Shown here one piece after another: positions 49,041 to 61,356 of a stretch of 64,000 bases of DNA. Every line of letters starts with the position of its first letter. Within the stretch, counting starts at the first letter, position 1. Where the stretch lies: positions 199,928 to 263,927 of the forward strand of contig KN817555.1 in assembly GCA_000827495.1 (NCBI GenBank), given 5' to 3'. The translations under genes were made by a program, and so were the position numbers. The stretch comes from Hypholoma sublateritium FD-334 SS-4 (lineage: Eukaryota > Basidiomycota > Agaricomycetes > Agaricales > Strophariaceae). Under the pieces are notes generated by a model, which searched no databases, was not told the DNA's origin, and was given only the letters and a program-made list of their open reading frames with translations.

Positions 49041-52000
49041 ATGGATACAGCAGCCCATCCCAATTCGGCAGAGCCTACCCCAGGGACATCTACAGAGCAT
49101 TCGTTCTCTACATTCGATTGCGCCCTCGAAGAATACCTTGAAGGTCTACCCAAGGACAAGAAAAAATCCAAATTCATCGAGCTTTGTCGTGCTTCTGCTA
49201 CCGACGCTACACCACAAGCCATCAACGCACTTCTCCAGCGTCAAGAGGATCGACGGGCGCTCAGTGGACCCGTACATAGGATATTCAGTCGAGTCATGAG
49301 CGCCTTGAATGATTACACTGAGGTTGTTGGTCAATTGGGTGCGTATGACCTATTCTATCCTGATTCTATCATGAATATTACTGAGTTCTGCATGCGTAAT
49401 GTAGTTTCTGCTCAGCCCCTTCCATGCGCGATAATTTGGGGAGCTCTTATGGTCGTTGTTGAGGTACGTTTTCCCAATTTTTGCCTGCTACTCCCTTTAC
49501 GCGTGACCCCTGGGGCTGACTTTTACATAGGCTTCAAACCGGTGCGACAGCTTGTTTGAGAGCATGCAGAAGGAGCTCCTGTCGCTCGCAGAATATCTGC
49601 AACGCATAACGGTGTATGAGGATCTGTATGGTGATTCGACGGAGATGCAGCGTCTCTTTTTCGTTTCATACACCAACATAATCCATTTCTGGCATCGTGT
49701 ACACAAGGAGTGTAAGCACACAGGTGAATTTCTCAGCTACTGTATTCTTTTGTCTTGCTGTATTTAAGAAGATCATGCAGGTCTTGCCATGTCCGCCCGG
49801 TCTCTGACCTCGTCTGCTCTGAAGAAGATGAACACGATTATCTCTGAGATTCACTCCGTTTCCAACAGTATCACTGAGCAGGCTTCACTTTGCCAAGGTC
49901 AGAAGGACAAACAGGAATACAGCGAAGCTCGCACCGAGCGTAAGCTTCAAAGTGAATGGCGCGAGAAGCAGAGTGTTTCGAACTATTGTGAGTACCGTTC
50001 CCTGCACGTTAAAATCTGTTCTGACTGCCGACTGCATCATAGTCGACCTTTGCATGCAGATCCGGGGTCATCTCACACCCCCAGATGACGTTGCTCGCCC
50101 AAACACGCAACGTCATGAATCAAATCTGCGATATCTACAACCGGAAACCTGTCAGTGGTTGGTAGAAGAAAGTTGTTACACTGCCTGGTGTAGCCCGGGA
50201 TCAGGAGGCCCCCGTCTCTTCTGTCTCAGCGGTCTGCCCGGTCATGGAAAATCCATCCTTACCTCGTTTGCCATTCGTGAGCTGGAATTTAAGGGTGCAG
50301 CTGTGGCCTACTATTTCTGCCAGTTCTCTCAGCCATGCAAAGATCCCACTGAAATCTTGCGTTTACTGGGGCTCCAGCTCTTCAATATTTACTTCGAACG
50401 TCAATTACCCCTCGATGACGACTTCGGACAACTCTTTATGCAAAGCCGTAAACCGCAGGACGTTGAGAATCTCATCAATGAACTCGTCTCACGGCTTCTT
50501 TCTGGAGGTGGAGTTTACTTCTTCATCGATGGGCTCGACGAAGCAGTACTTGATGGCATATCCCCTGTACTTCTATTTCTGAATGGTTTGCGAAAGGATT
50601 GGGCGACTGCCGAGGTTTGTCGTTGACAATCGTCAAAATTGTATCTATGCTCAAACTTGTTCAAAGGTTGGCCTCTGGGTGACGAAGCGACGTCAAGTTC
50701 GGGTCGTTGATTGCTTCGAGACCCACATACAACCTGAGCCCAGGCTTACCCTTGAGCTTACCGACCACACTGAGGCCGACGTTGTGCGGTTTCTAAGAGC
50801 GAAGCTGCAAGCCCTCAAGCAGCGATTCTGCTCACAGCGGAGCTGCGGCCTGAGCGAGAAAGACAGTGCGCTTTTCCAGGCGACAGAATTATACTTGATT
50901 GCACGTGCCCAAGGGAATTTCTTGTGGGCGCGGCTTATGACTCAAGATCTTGACGGAGAAAACAGGGTGGAGGACGTCAAGGGGCTACTAGGACACATTC
51001 TCGGTGATACGCCGAAGGAGCTGGCTGACATCTACAAGAGCCGCCTCGACCGCTTCGGCCGTTTGGGACGAAATGATGAGAGGGTTGCAATGTACGTGGT
51101 CGGTGACCGTAATAGAGCAACGCGCTAATATTTGTCCAGAAAAGTAATGTCTCTAGTTGCCTTCGCCCGTCGTCAGCTACGCCTCGAAGAGCTGCAAGAG
51201 GCTGCCGCTATACTGGCGGGATACGGAAAGAAAAAGACAGCGGCATTAGATGCTGCTCGTTCGATCCGCACCATGCCATTGAAAACTTTTCTGGGAAAAT
51301 TTACGACGCTTGTTGAGGTTGACGGGGACATATCAGATCCCGCTCCAACTGATACATGTCGTCTCGTCCATTCCAGCGTCTTCGAATTCCTTTATGACAA
51401 CCCGGCAATTCTCGACAAGGATTCGAAGGACTACCAGCTACATTTCAGCCCCTTTGCCCTGGCCAACGCCTGCCTCACATATCTGGCTCGCCCGATCTTC
51501 TCCCAGTTGTTGCAGAAACAGAGTCTCTCGGATGCGACGTACACTTGGGTTGACAGCACTGGGGAGACAGTCGATAAGCACCTCTTTTCCCAGTATGCTG
51601 CCAAGTACTGGGTACGACATGTTGTCGATCTGGACAAGAGAGAGCAAGACCAAATACGCGAGCGTGTGGTGACCTTTTTATCGTCCAACAACTTCCAGAC
51701 CTGCATGCAGATACAGTCTATCTGGGTCCAGGGGAGATTCGATCAATACTATGTTGGCGACAAATTGAGCATCCTGCATGCAATGCCGAAATGGCTTATC
51801 CGGAACCGTTCTTCGGATAGCAAGCGCATTACCATCACCAAGTATTGGTTAGACTATCGTGAACTCATGCATAACTGGAAGATACTCCTCAGCTGTCGGG
51901 GTTGCCACGATACTGACCCAGACTGCTCTTACCTCGCGTTCAGAGGAGAATTAGATCGGATCTGGTGGACGTCCTTCGGACCCGATCACCTCTTCTCCAA

Positions 52001-54119
52001 TTTCCAAAGTCGGTACAAATCCTTCAGGCTCGCCGAAGACAAGAACACATTCTCGGAATGCTTTGAAGCTCTTAGCGTATCCAAAGAGCAGATTGTCATA
52101 GTTCGACTCAAGTAGGTGACCGTAATGCCCCGAAATTTGTCACTGATTTGTCAATGACTTCAATCCAGGAATTGGAATCACTTGGACCGTTCTCTACAAT
52201 TTGTTTGCGAGCATTGGACACTGACCGACCATGTTTCCGCACCGTCGTTGAAAAAGAAACAACATATTACAACAACTGAAGCGGCGACGAACTGGTTGTT
52301 CTACGTCAAACCTCCTTCTGAAGGTTTGACACGTCTAGTGGCTAGACCAACAGCTCTAAGCAGTGATGCTCAGATTCTGCGCTTGGGTTCACAGCTATTC
52401 AGGAAGGACAAGGATAGAGACTATAGCGTAGCCTCCGGTGAAGGCTCCCCGGCTTATTTTGAAGAGGTTTCCGGTCGCGGAGCCCTGGTTGCTATTGGGG
52501 GCCGATCACATATACTCGCGGCGCAGCTACAGGAACCTCATCGCTTTTTTGAAAGATTGGGCAGGGATTTCACTCGTCTCGAACGGTTGGAGAACCGCAA
52601 CAATAACAAGGGTACTAAGCCTTCCACTATATACGACACGGATGAAAGTGACGACGAATGGCTTTCGGACGCATCGTCTGATTCATCTGACGTCGAGATG
52701 GAGGCATATGAGTCATGGAGCGAGGGATCAACGGATGACGAGGGTTCTATTTCCTCAAGCTCCTCCGAATCGTCGACTACAAATTCGGAATCAGAGAATG
52801 AGTCCGAAGAAGATCCAGCGTCCAGCATCTCCGGCGGCAAATCAGACGCTGTAGGAGTAGAGTCGAGTTCGAGGGGAGCACCGTCTGTGCTATCCCAATC
52901 AGCATTCCGTAGTCTGGGTGGGCGTCAAGACAGTGTCAGCGAGGAAGAAATATGGGGCATGGAAGTCGACGCTCAACTCGGTGTTCAAACCTATAATGAT
53001 GACTTGATGCGGACATCCAACACTCGCGAACCGACTGTACTGCTCACTGTTCTTCAGCACAACGACAATTCAATACCAACCAAATTATTCGAGTATTCGT
53101 GCCCTTCACAGTTCATGCTGTACGATTCACCGCCAGCTGTGCATCCCCAGGAGTCACTGGTTGTCTGGTCATTGGGTGGCGGCAATCTATTGTTTGCAGA
53201 CGTTGCCGTCAAGACGTACTTTACACGTCAACTACGTCCGTCTGCTCCACACAGTGAGTCTATATGGCGGCTGCTCATTCTTTACTCAACATTATGCCTT
53301 AGCCCGACAAATTTCGGTAAAACCCCAGTTTTCGCCTTGCGGTCACTTCCTTCACGTGGTTACACTTGAAGTGCGCGTTCAGGAGGGTCCTCAGCACCAT
53401 AGGACTAGGCCACCTTCTGACCTCCATCTCTATATGCTTGCGCTCACATACCGCCTATCGAGTAGCAAACCTACACGTAGCCCGCCAGTTCTTCTGCATC
53501 GCGTTAAGGTCGACCTTGGAAAGCACGAAGGTCCGTTGAGTGTTTCGCAGCTACCATTTTCGTTCACTTGGACACCGCGTGAGATTTTCGTATCGCGACG
53601 GGGAACCTACCTGGATGTCTTCCGTATCCAGCTCTTCGGCAACCTGAAGCACACCGGTGACAGTTGTCCATCAGAACAAACCCACAAGGTCTCAGTAGCG
53701 AAGAAGAAGACGCTCCTACCCGATGGCGCCGCGTTTCGCGATGTGCTTTTCGTCCCGTTATCGGATGATAACAACGGGGCATACATGGTAATTGTTGGAG
53801 GCGAGACACGGGCGAAGCCAGAGGCTCTTTTGATGAAGGATCTCGTAGTACCGGGGATGAGGTTAGACGCCACTGAAAGTGAAATCTCTGATGGGAGAAA
53901 GAGGCAGACTTTGGCGCATTCCGTCGGCGCGATACTCCAGGCAGAGGACGTAGGTGGGTGGATAGAAGCAGAGGGTATCTTGGTCCCCGAGGGGCGTTCT
54001 ATGGGCCACCTCGACATGCGTAAGGAGAAATTTGACCCGGTGGATGATTGCGATGGTGAGTTTGTCTTTACTTCATTTTCGCAATCACCGCTGATCCAAA
54101 TATAGCTGAGCCCTACTAA
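49041..54119 (+). CDS. NACHT-type STAND NTPase with helical N-terminus and acidic Ser-rich insert
   Basis: STAND proteins are signal-sensing switches; fungal members act in heterokaryon incompatibility and innate-immunity-like responses. The N-terminal helical region (FSRVMSALNDYTEVVGQLG, then AEYLQRITVYEDLYGDS) resembles the DUF7708-like domain ahead of NACHT modules. The P-loop is CLSGLPGHGKSILTSF and Walker B is VYFFIDGLDEA. A winged-helix-like region follows (SLVAFARRQLRLEELQEAAA). The C-terminal half looks beta-rich, propeller-like (QISVKPQFSPCGHFLHVVTL), interrupted by a strongly acidic serine-rich stretch (about 52640-52840). Introns at 49463-49530 and about 49731, 49998, 50616, 51092, 52115, 53252 and 54056 restore the frame; the last exon ends DDCDAEPY. 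The first ATG in frame is at 49041. No typical WD40 or ankyrin repeats are seen. Confidence 0.85.
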
Positions 54120-55793
54120 CCTGGGTCGGGAAGTGCAAATGGCAGACTCTTCGCCTCATTTCTCACTACAGACAAGTCAGACTGCTATAAAATATCGTAG
54201 ATAGGTGTCAATACATATTGGCTATGAGAATGTATTTTTTATTTGAAGAGGAGCGGCATAAAAGAGCTGTCGGAACACTTCCGCGTTCAGGTGTCAATAT
54301 TTCGCCAAAAGTTCGGGTAATGCAAATGGCACTGTAATTTGGCCTGCCATCAGTCACGCCAAAACGACAAAAACGGAGTGCTTCTCAACTTCAACAGCAC
54401 TGGCGAGGGATCTAGACTCGAAACTTTTCAAAAAGCTTACCAATAGCACAAAAAATGCCTCAACCACGTCTAGCGTTGGCGGGAACCACGCGGCAGGATT
54501 TTTGATTTCGCACTTGCCTTCCGCACTACATTCGCACAGACCAATTCCCATATCTGGATGGGTTCCAGTTGAAATGATCAGTACTGTGCTTGCTCATTGC
54601 GTGCTAGCCAAGCGCTGGCTACAGCATTCCCCAAGCCCAAGTTCCTTCCACATTAATCTTGTATAAGTAGTACTATATATGCTTCAGTGAAAACATATGT
54701 GTTAATTTATGTAGTTCTAATATGCGTTTCTTAGATTAATTTGACTTGAATTTAATTTGACAAGCTGGCATGATATCACATCCAGATAATACATTTTGCT
54801 CCTTTCCCCAGCCTTTACCAGACACAAAGGCTTCCGTGGAACCAAAGATGATATTATATTGGAGATATTAGATCACTGGAAACATACCACATCTACTATA
54901 ACTTGGCTACTGCTGGAGGAGACACTTCGTGCAACACAGGTTGCTATAAATAAACTTGAAATAAACATGAACACAAAAAACCAACATAAAGGTTGGGGAA
55001 TGGAAACAGATCTCGGACAACTTACTATGTTTTTTTCACATGATAAAAACATTTTTGACGAATATATTTCTGGGTAAACTGTCGTAGAAAGTTAAAATTC
55101 ACTCTTTGTTTGTATAAGCACCTCGAAAGCACTTCAATTTTTCAGAAAAACAAGACATACCAGTTCATTTTTGCTCAAGACCTCTTAGAGATTTACTGTA
55201 TAACATAACTTTGACCATCATTAACAGACAACTCATGTATTTATCTCCATCCTCGCTTCAAAAGGCTCTCCAACGAGCTCGATGCTTACCGTGAGAACCG
55301 TATCGGACGAAACTGACCTCGGTCAGAAGTGCAAAATCAGCCGACGTTGGGAAATCCTGCCGCGTTGTTCCCGCCAACCTTACACGTCGTATCTCGCGTT
55401 TAATTTTGTATTCATATAGTTGGCATATGGCATTGCATATTACCTATCCGCGAAAAAAAAATCTGTACCCTTAGCTAAATGAAGATAGGAGAATATATTG
55501 CATTTGCACTCGGTGAACCGTTTATATTGCGCGATCAATCTTAGTACTCAACACCGTATGATTAATTGCTGGATGAGATATTCTCATCGGTAAAGGTCAA
55601 TGTATGTTTATACAACATCTGTACTCAAAGAAATAGACATATACATGTACAAGGAAGTTTTTTTTCGAAATTTGTAGGGTTTTCTGTAGCCGCCATGCCA
55701 CGACGATTGCGCGACGCCAGCGTTCACCGGCCCTTGCCGCTGCTGGGCACCTAAACACTAGCGGCTGCGCTCCATTCGCATCTGTGTATGTAC
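54120..55793. other. AT-rich intergenic region with a short orphan frame
   Basis: About 1.7 kb of AT-rich DNA. An open frame at 54796-55077 (no ATG at its start) has a helical stretch, DDIILEILDHWKH, but no supported family; it could be the relic of a mobile element or gene. Confidence 0.45.
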
Positions 55794-57621
55794 TTATACT
55801 GGATCGGTCGATTCGGTTGTTGCTGCCTGTCCGCCCTTCTTTGAAAACATGCCAGCCGCAGTGACCTTCGAATTTCTCGCGATTGATTGGGTGACGATGC
55901 GATGAGCCTATAAGCAATTGAATTAGACCTTATTTCAATCAAGCATCCAGGTAAAGTGTGTGTTACCTGACTCTGGCTGACTTGCTGGACTCCATAAGAG
56001 ACTTGCTGACTTTGTACAGGTGGAATAGGAACCGCGGGACCAGAATACAATGTAGGGGCAACAGAGTATGTCGCAGCGCCCAACCCAGCGCCCATCCCAG
56101 CGCCCATCATTGGCCCTGTAGAGGAACCCCCTCTCCCTCTCCCACGCATTGCCAGTGATCTTGCTCTGGAAAAAGTACCTGTGGGTGCTGCTGCCCATGG
56201 CGGCCCAAATCCTGCCCCAAAGCCGCTCGTGGCAGGAAGGAATTGGGCTTGTATACGGGGCTCACTTATCTGCAAATTAGAAGATGAATTATTGGTTTAA
56301 TTTCGATGTTTTTGACAATTATTTTGTAGTTCACCACTCACTGGTTGCATACTGCCTCTGGCATCTGAAAGCTTGCCCGCCCTTTCCCACATCATCCTAT
56401 TTCTCTCCGCTGCTGCGTAGGGAACGTAAATATCCTCAACAGCGAAGGTGTTGATCTTCCTCCCCTTTTCGTTCATATATTGCTGAAGGTTTTCGGCGAC
56501 CCTTTCGACGGGAACGGCATTGGCATACACATCGTTCACGATTACTTTTTCAAATTCCCCGATCAATTTCTCTGTGTCTATTGCCTCGACAGCGGTCCCA
56601 ACGATGTAATCGCCAAGCCTGTCCGCCATGAGGAGTGGGAACACTTGGCCACTGTTATAGTTAAGTATAGTTGTAAGTCGTACACAGCTCAAATCACGAT
56701 GGCTCTGAATCAAAGTCACAGACCTGGTGATTTTTGTCAAAGCAATATAGAAATCAAGTGCAAGCTTTTGCCTGTCAGAATCAACAATTCGAACCCATGA
56801 TCGACATCTGACTCACCATATATTGTTGGCTCAGAGAAGGCTCGCACGCAACAACGAACTAGAAATAAGAAACGTCACGAATTGTATAAGTGCATGCCAG
56901 TGACTCAGATATATTCTATCAGGGGATCTACACACCAAGGTGATTCCACGTTCTGCCATTTGGCGAACAATCTCAAGCGGGTCGTTTTCTGAAATCAATG
57001 TCAATGTCTTTCCATGGATTATACTAGTACGTAAACCTGTGAGTCACTCACGATCAGGAGATTCGGAGAACCCATCCCCTCGCTCCCCAAGGCCATGGGG
57101 AGGGGAGTCGGTGATAAGAATAACCAACTTTACTGCCTTCTCGGTCCACTCCATGTTCAATGCATCTGCGAGGGCCGCAGTCTGCGCCTCGGGCCCATCA
57201 CCTCCGCCAGATGCAATCAAGCTAGCAAGATTTCGTTGCATAACATTGATGTCCGACGTGAACCCAAAGTTCTTAGTGACATAAGTCTTGTCCTGAGGTG
57301 GGTGGTCGCGGAATGCGATCAGACCAAATTGAATGAGCTCTTTGGACAGCTCCGCGGTGGATGAGATCTTATCGCATATATCCCGGATGGCCTTGGTGGC
57401 AGCCTTGATGTATGGACCCTGGCTGCCAGTCGTATCTTGTAGGAAAACAATGTCGCTGGGAAAGGGTCGGGCCTCAGGCTCTGCATATTACCTCAGAATC
57501 CGGTAACTAGCAGCACTTACAGTGGCATTGTGCTACCGGAAGTACCGCTTCCATCTTGCGGAGCATTTTGCGAGGCGTTTGCAGCTACCTGGGGAGTTGA
57601 AAATGGAGAGAATGACACCAT
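55794..57621 (-). CDS. von Willebrand A-domain protein, copy 1
   Basis: A VWA domain with MIDAS motif [12 protein letters not shown] (DxTxS type), [34 protein letters not shown] (MIDAS threonine/aspartate loop) and [21 protein letters not shown] conserved helical region follows: [20 protein letters not shown], then [11 protein letters not shown]. This layout resembles the VWA part of Dictyostelium/fungal VwkA-like proteins, but no kinase domain is present. The tail is Gly/Pro/Gln-rich ([20 protein letters not shown]) and, after splicing out 59 nt near 55920-55978, ends in TTESTDPV. The very first junction (near 57530-57580) has two possible donors. It is a paralogue of the gene at 62698. Role unknown. 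Confidence 0.82.
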
Positions 57622-58026
57622 GATTGTTACGATGATTGCTGATGCGTCAGAGTCTGTGTTGACTATTTGAAAAGAAGGGGCTGCAGTGGAGGTAAGTACA
57701 AGTAAGTTGAAGCAAGAGGTAACCAGTATTTCGTTTGCATTCGTGTGTTATTCGAAAGTGGCTTTTGTGGGCATACACGGGACCGCCGTCGTTCTGACTC
57801 CTGCAGTGCAGATCTCTGCGGGCACAGCAATGGCAGAGTCACCGAAGGCACACCGTGCTCACCCCACAAGTTTCGCAGGATCATACCAGTCAGATCATAG
57901 TATCACCGTCACTACATATATCCTGAAGCGCTGATCATTGATGCTATGCATGATCAGTTATCAAAATAGTGGCAATACAAGGCTCACAGATCGAGCCTTG
58001 CTCGAGCCTGAAAGATTTCTACTAAG
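57622..58026. other. Intergenic region
   Basis: Holds the VWA promoter and the 3' flank of the decarboxylase-hydrolase fusion. No gene is seen. Confidence 0.5.
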
Positions 58027-59872
58027 TTAGAAGGACTGCATCCACTGCGTCAGTGCATCGCAGAACTGGGAAGGAAAGTCGATCATGGGCAAGTGGCCTG
58101 CGTTGCGGATTTCCAAGAATTCGACTGGCACGATGGTATTTGCGCCTTGGACCGCGGGCCTGTGCTGGCGGTGCGCATCCCACTTGTCGCGTAGACTCTT
58201 CAACCCGCTGGCGACTTTACCGCCTCCATCAAGGCTTCCCGCAAGCAATAGGACATTCCCTTCGAAGCCGTCGAACAGTGGGGCTCGGCTGGGCGCTGGA
58301 GCGAGGACATCGTAGTCACCTAGCGCCCTCGCGCCATGCGCGAACCCCGCGACATCCGTGCGCGTGATCATCTCTTTAATCCATAACTGTTGCGGGCCTT
58401 TCGCAGAAGCAGGAAACCATCGTGGGACGGTGACATCTGCCAGCTTCCCCATACCAATGGCCTTTGCATACGCACTGCCATCGACGTCCGGATGCACCAC
58501 GGTCGAGGCGGGAGTGGGGCCATATACGAGGCGGATACGATCTTCCCAGGCTTCTTGATTTCCAGCGGGTGTCTGGGGGGCCGTATCGCACGCAACTACG
58601 CTCTTCGTTTTCGACGGATACTGCGCTGCAAACGCCAAAGCGGCAGCGCCTCCCTGGGAAACACCCACCACAGAATGGACGGGGGTCGGGATGAAGAGTG
58701 CTTCCAGGAGTCGGCAAACGTCGTCTGCCAGAAGGGGAATAGTCGTCAATCGTTCAGCAGTATTCCCTGAGGGTGGGACTCGGAGGGCGGACAACCCGTG
58801 TCCACGTTGGGAGTGGAGCAGGACGTTGTACGCTGTCTCTTGGGAGGACGGAGGATCTAGGAAGTAGGGAACAACGTAATTCCACATCGTCCAATCCGTG
58901 AGTAGCGAGTTCATAAACACGATCCACGGCGCAGTCGGCGAAGTAATGAGTGTGACTGCTTGAATGGTGTGAGTCGGGCTTGACGCAGGAGGGTAGACCG
59001 GGAGGGTAACAAAATGCTACTCGCGTAAAATTGTCAGAAAACAGCGTATATATCTCAAAAATAAAGGGAACAAGATAAAAGATCAAATATTCAAAGATCG
59101 GTCTATAATTGGTTTTAGAATGAATGTCGACGAAGAGCCAGCAAAGCCAAACAGCCGTCTGAGCTCACCTCTTTCTTATCGACTGGCCACGGCACCTCCA
59201 AATCAGAGAGCCCGGCAACATCAGTAGCGAGCAAAAATCGGGAGACCATGTTGTATGAGGACACAACCATGGCCGCCTCGACGTAGAGATCATCCACCTT
59301 TGCGTCAACCGCATCAGGGGCCAGAGCGGGATCAGCAACGATTGCCCATGTCCTCAGTTGTTCTTTGAATTCCCGTATAGTGCCCATGGGAACCCGCGCC
59401 TCGCGGGTGCTGTGGTCCGTAAAGTCCACCGCAGCGGTCAGCAGTGGGGTGAGCACCGTCGGGGAAGCCGGCAAAGGGGTCTGTGTATCCCGAATGATAT
59501 ACAGCTGTCCAGTCGACAGTCCTTCTTTGCGCCCGACCTGCTCGTGGTGTATCCATTCGAAAGCGGCGTGATTTAGGGCGGCGACGCGGAGGATCTGCAC
59601 CTGGCTTAGCAGGAAGACTCTGAGAGCCGATCACGGCCTACCATTGCTTCGCGAACATCGCCCGGAAGCTTTCCTTGAGTTCGAACGGCGCCCATAAGAC
59701 TGTTATATCCACCCGCGATCGGGGGGACATGGAGGAGGTTGGCATCAAGGGGCGTGAGTCCGCGCGCCCCACGCCGTTCGCGAATGGCATCGGCGTAGGT
59801 GTCGGTACCTGGCGCTGGATACCTTCCAGATACCACACGCGACGTCCCTTCAGGAAACTCAGGTGCAGCCAT
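58027..59872 (-). CDS. Carboxymuconolactone decarboxylase-like / alpha-beta hydrolase fusion
   Basis: Two domains in one frame after removal of introns 59601-59641 and a longer one near 58990-59170. Residues about 1-190 resemble carboxymuconolactone decarboxylase/AhpD-type helical proteins (GAVRTQGKLPGDVREAM, ILRVAALNHAAFEWIHHEQ, GLSTGQLYIIRD). The rest is an alpha/beta hydrolase of the 3-oxoadipate enol-lactonase type: FMNSLLTDWTMWNYVVPYF, HSQRGHGLS, the nucleophile elbow GVSQGG and the catalytic histidine in RNAGHLPMIDFP. Such a protein could hydrolyse and decarboxylate a carboxymuconolactone to 3-oxoadipate, which fits the cyclase at 33340 and dioxygenase at 37170. Bacterial PcaL fuses the same two activities in the opposite order. 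No targeting signal is visible. Confidence 0.85.
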
Positions 59873-60263
59873 ATCTCTTCGTCGAAGTCGGGGTTAAATG
59901 GAAAAAGTTGTGGTCAGGATGTGTAATCTGTCAGAATCAGACTGCCACGGTGGTTAGGCCAGTTGCGGGCCGCGGACTCCGGCACTGTGAGCCTCTCCCA
60001 CATTTTATCGCAGTATTTGGAGTCTTGGAGATCCGCGAATGGTATGCACCCATGTGGAGCTGGACATCGAGGATATAATTAATTGATTCTCTGCTGTTGA
60101 ATTGGTTCTAATACATACACGAATCTCATACCTTACCTGCGCGACGTTGAAGCCGCGCCATGTCCGAGTCTGAATACAAATGACTCGCGGGGTAGTAACA
60201 AGTAGACTTTGAAGTCAAGACTTGAGAATTTATCCTAAGACGAAGCCCAAGAGATATAAGTGT
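59873..60263. other. Intergenic region
   Basis: This is the promoter of the fusion gene and the 3' flank of the membrane-protein gene. No gene is seen. Confidence 0.5.
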
Positions 60264-61356
60264 TCATTGAGCCTTTTTCTTGCCTTTTTGTGATGGGGTG
60301 GCCGTAGGGGCCGCCTTTGTCGGCTTCGGCTTAGGTGATGCTAATTCCGATGGCAGCCAATGGGTCTTCATCACGCGTGCCGCGAAAAGGATGGCAAGGA
60401 CAGCAGTGGCAAGTGATTTGGCCTGCAGGGGGCTCAGCGGGGGGAAATCAAAGTCGGCATGTGGCTTTCGAGCCGCAGAGACGTAAGGAGATGAGAGAAG
60501 AAGTGTGATGTATCGCTGGAGGGACGTGAATGCTGGATGCCCTGTGGTGCTGCTGTAAATGAGGGCTGTAGGGCACCAAGTGAGCTGGGAGCCAACGAAA
60601 CTGTGAATACCGGACTGACCGACAAGCGCGCCTCCCCAGATATCGAGTGTCCCGGTCCACCCAGCGCCGGCGCGAAGTACCGGGGGTGTGCTGAACGCCC
60701 AGTTCGAACTCCAAGCGCCCAAAGTGCCTGCAGAGAGACCGCCGCCGGCAGAGACAATCGCGCCAATGAGCATGTGGGTGAGTGCAGAGTTCTGGTATTC
60801 TGGATGTACGTTGGGGTAGTGGAACAGACCGAGAGTCGTGGTGACAGCGTTTGCTCGCAGAAGCGCGTCGATTGGCCATAGAACTGTGTCAAGAACTGGG
60901 GGGTTGAGAAGCTAGATGCACGGTCATTTCACATTCTTGGTCGATTGATGAGACACACGTACGTCAGGCACAATGGTCAGCACGAAAGTCACTAGCAAAT
61001 GCACAGATATATAGATGATAGATGGGTCAAAGGAGTACAGCATAGGAGGAGGAATGCCGAGGAAGAAATGAGATATGATGCCACCGCCCCAACACTGTCT
61101 CATGTGAGCCATTGCCTTGATGCATAGCTTGATAAATACTCACCATGATGAGATATCCTACAATATGGGTACCCCACGACAGTGGTGCTGGTGAGCGCCG
61201 TGCATTTGAATGGAAAATCGTAGACACGCGTGCAGCATGCAACGCCGGCGTCAACGCGTATGGAAACCACACAGGATGAACCTTAGTGGTGTTTATGTAG
61301 ACCAGAGCATCTGCGACTGGACCTAGATAGCTTGCAGCACTTAAAGCGAATTCCAT
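60264..61356 (-). CDS. Multi-pass membrane protein, possibly TRIC-channel-like
   Basis: Three exons join with introns near 61096-61143 and 60912-60963. The product has about six hydrophobic segments with glycine-rich motifs: CWGGGIISHFFLGIPPPML, ILTIVPD-like loops, ALTHMLIGAIVSAGGGLSAG and GGALVGQSGIHSFVGSQL. The last segment (ATAVLAILFAARVM) is followed by a short Lys/Pro-rich cytosolic tail (SQKGKKKAQ). The pattern of a GGG helix, a LLG.PP-type turn and a second GAGG-like helix recalls trimeric intracellular cation (TRIC) channels, but the similarity is loose and I would not assign that function firmly. The KKxx-like basic tail may hint at ER residence. Confidence 0.7.

Noticed and set aside
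52538..52840. Minus-strand 100-residue frame opposite the STAND serine-rich segment
   Set aside because: It is the mirror of a low-complexity Ser/Glu stretch; no independent support.
54796..55077. Death-fold-like domain in the AT-rich orphan frame
   Set aside because: Only a short helical stretch with one Trp supports it; there is no start codon and no neighbouring exon.
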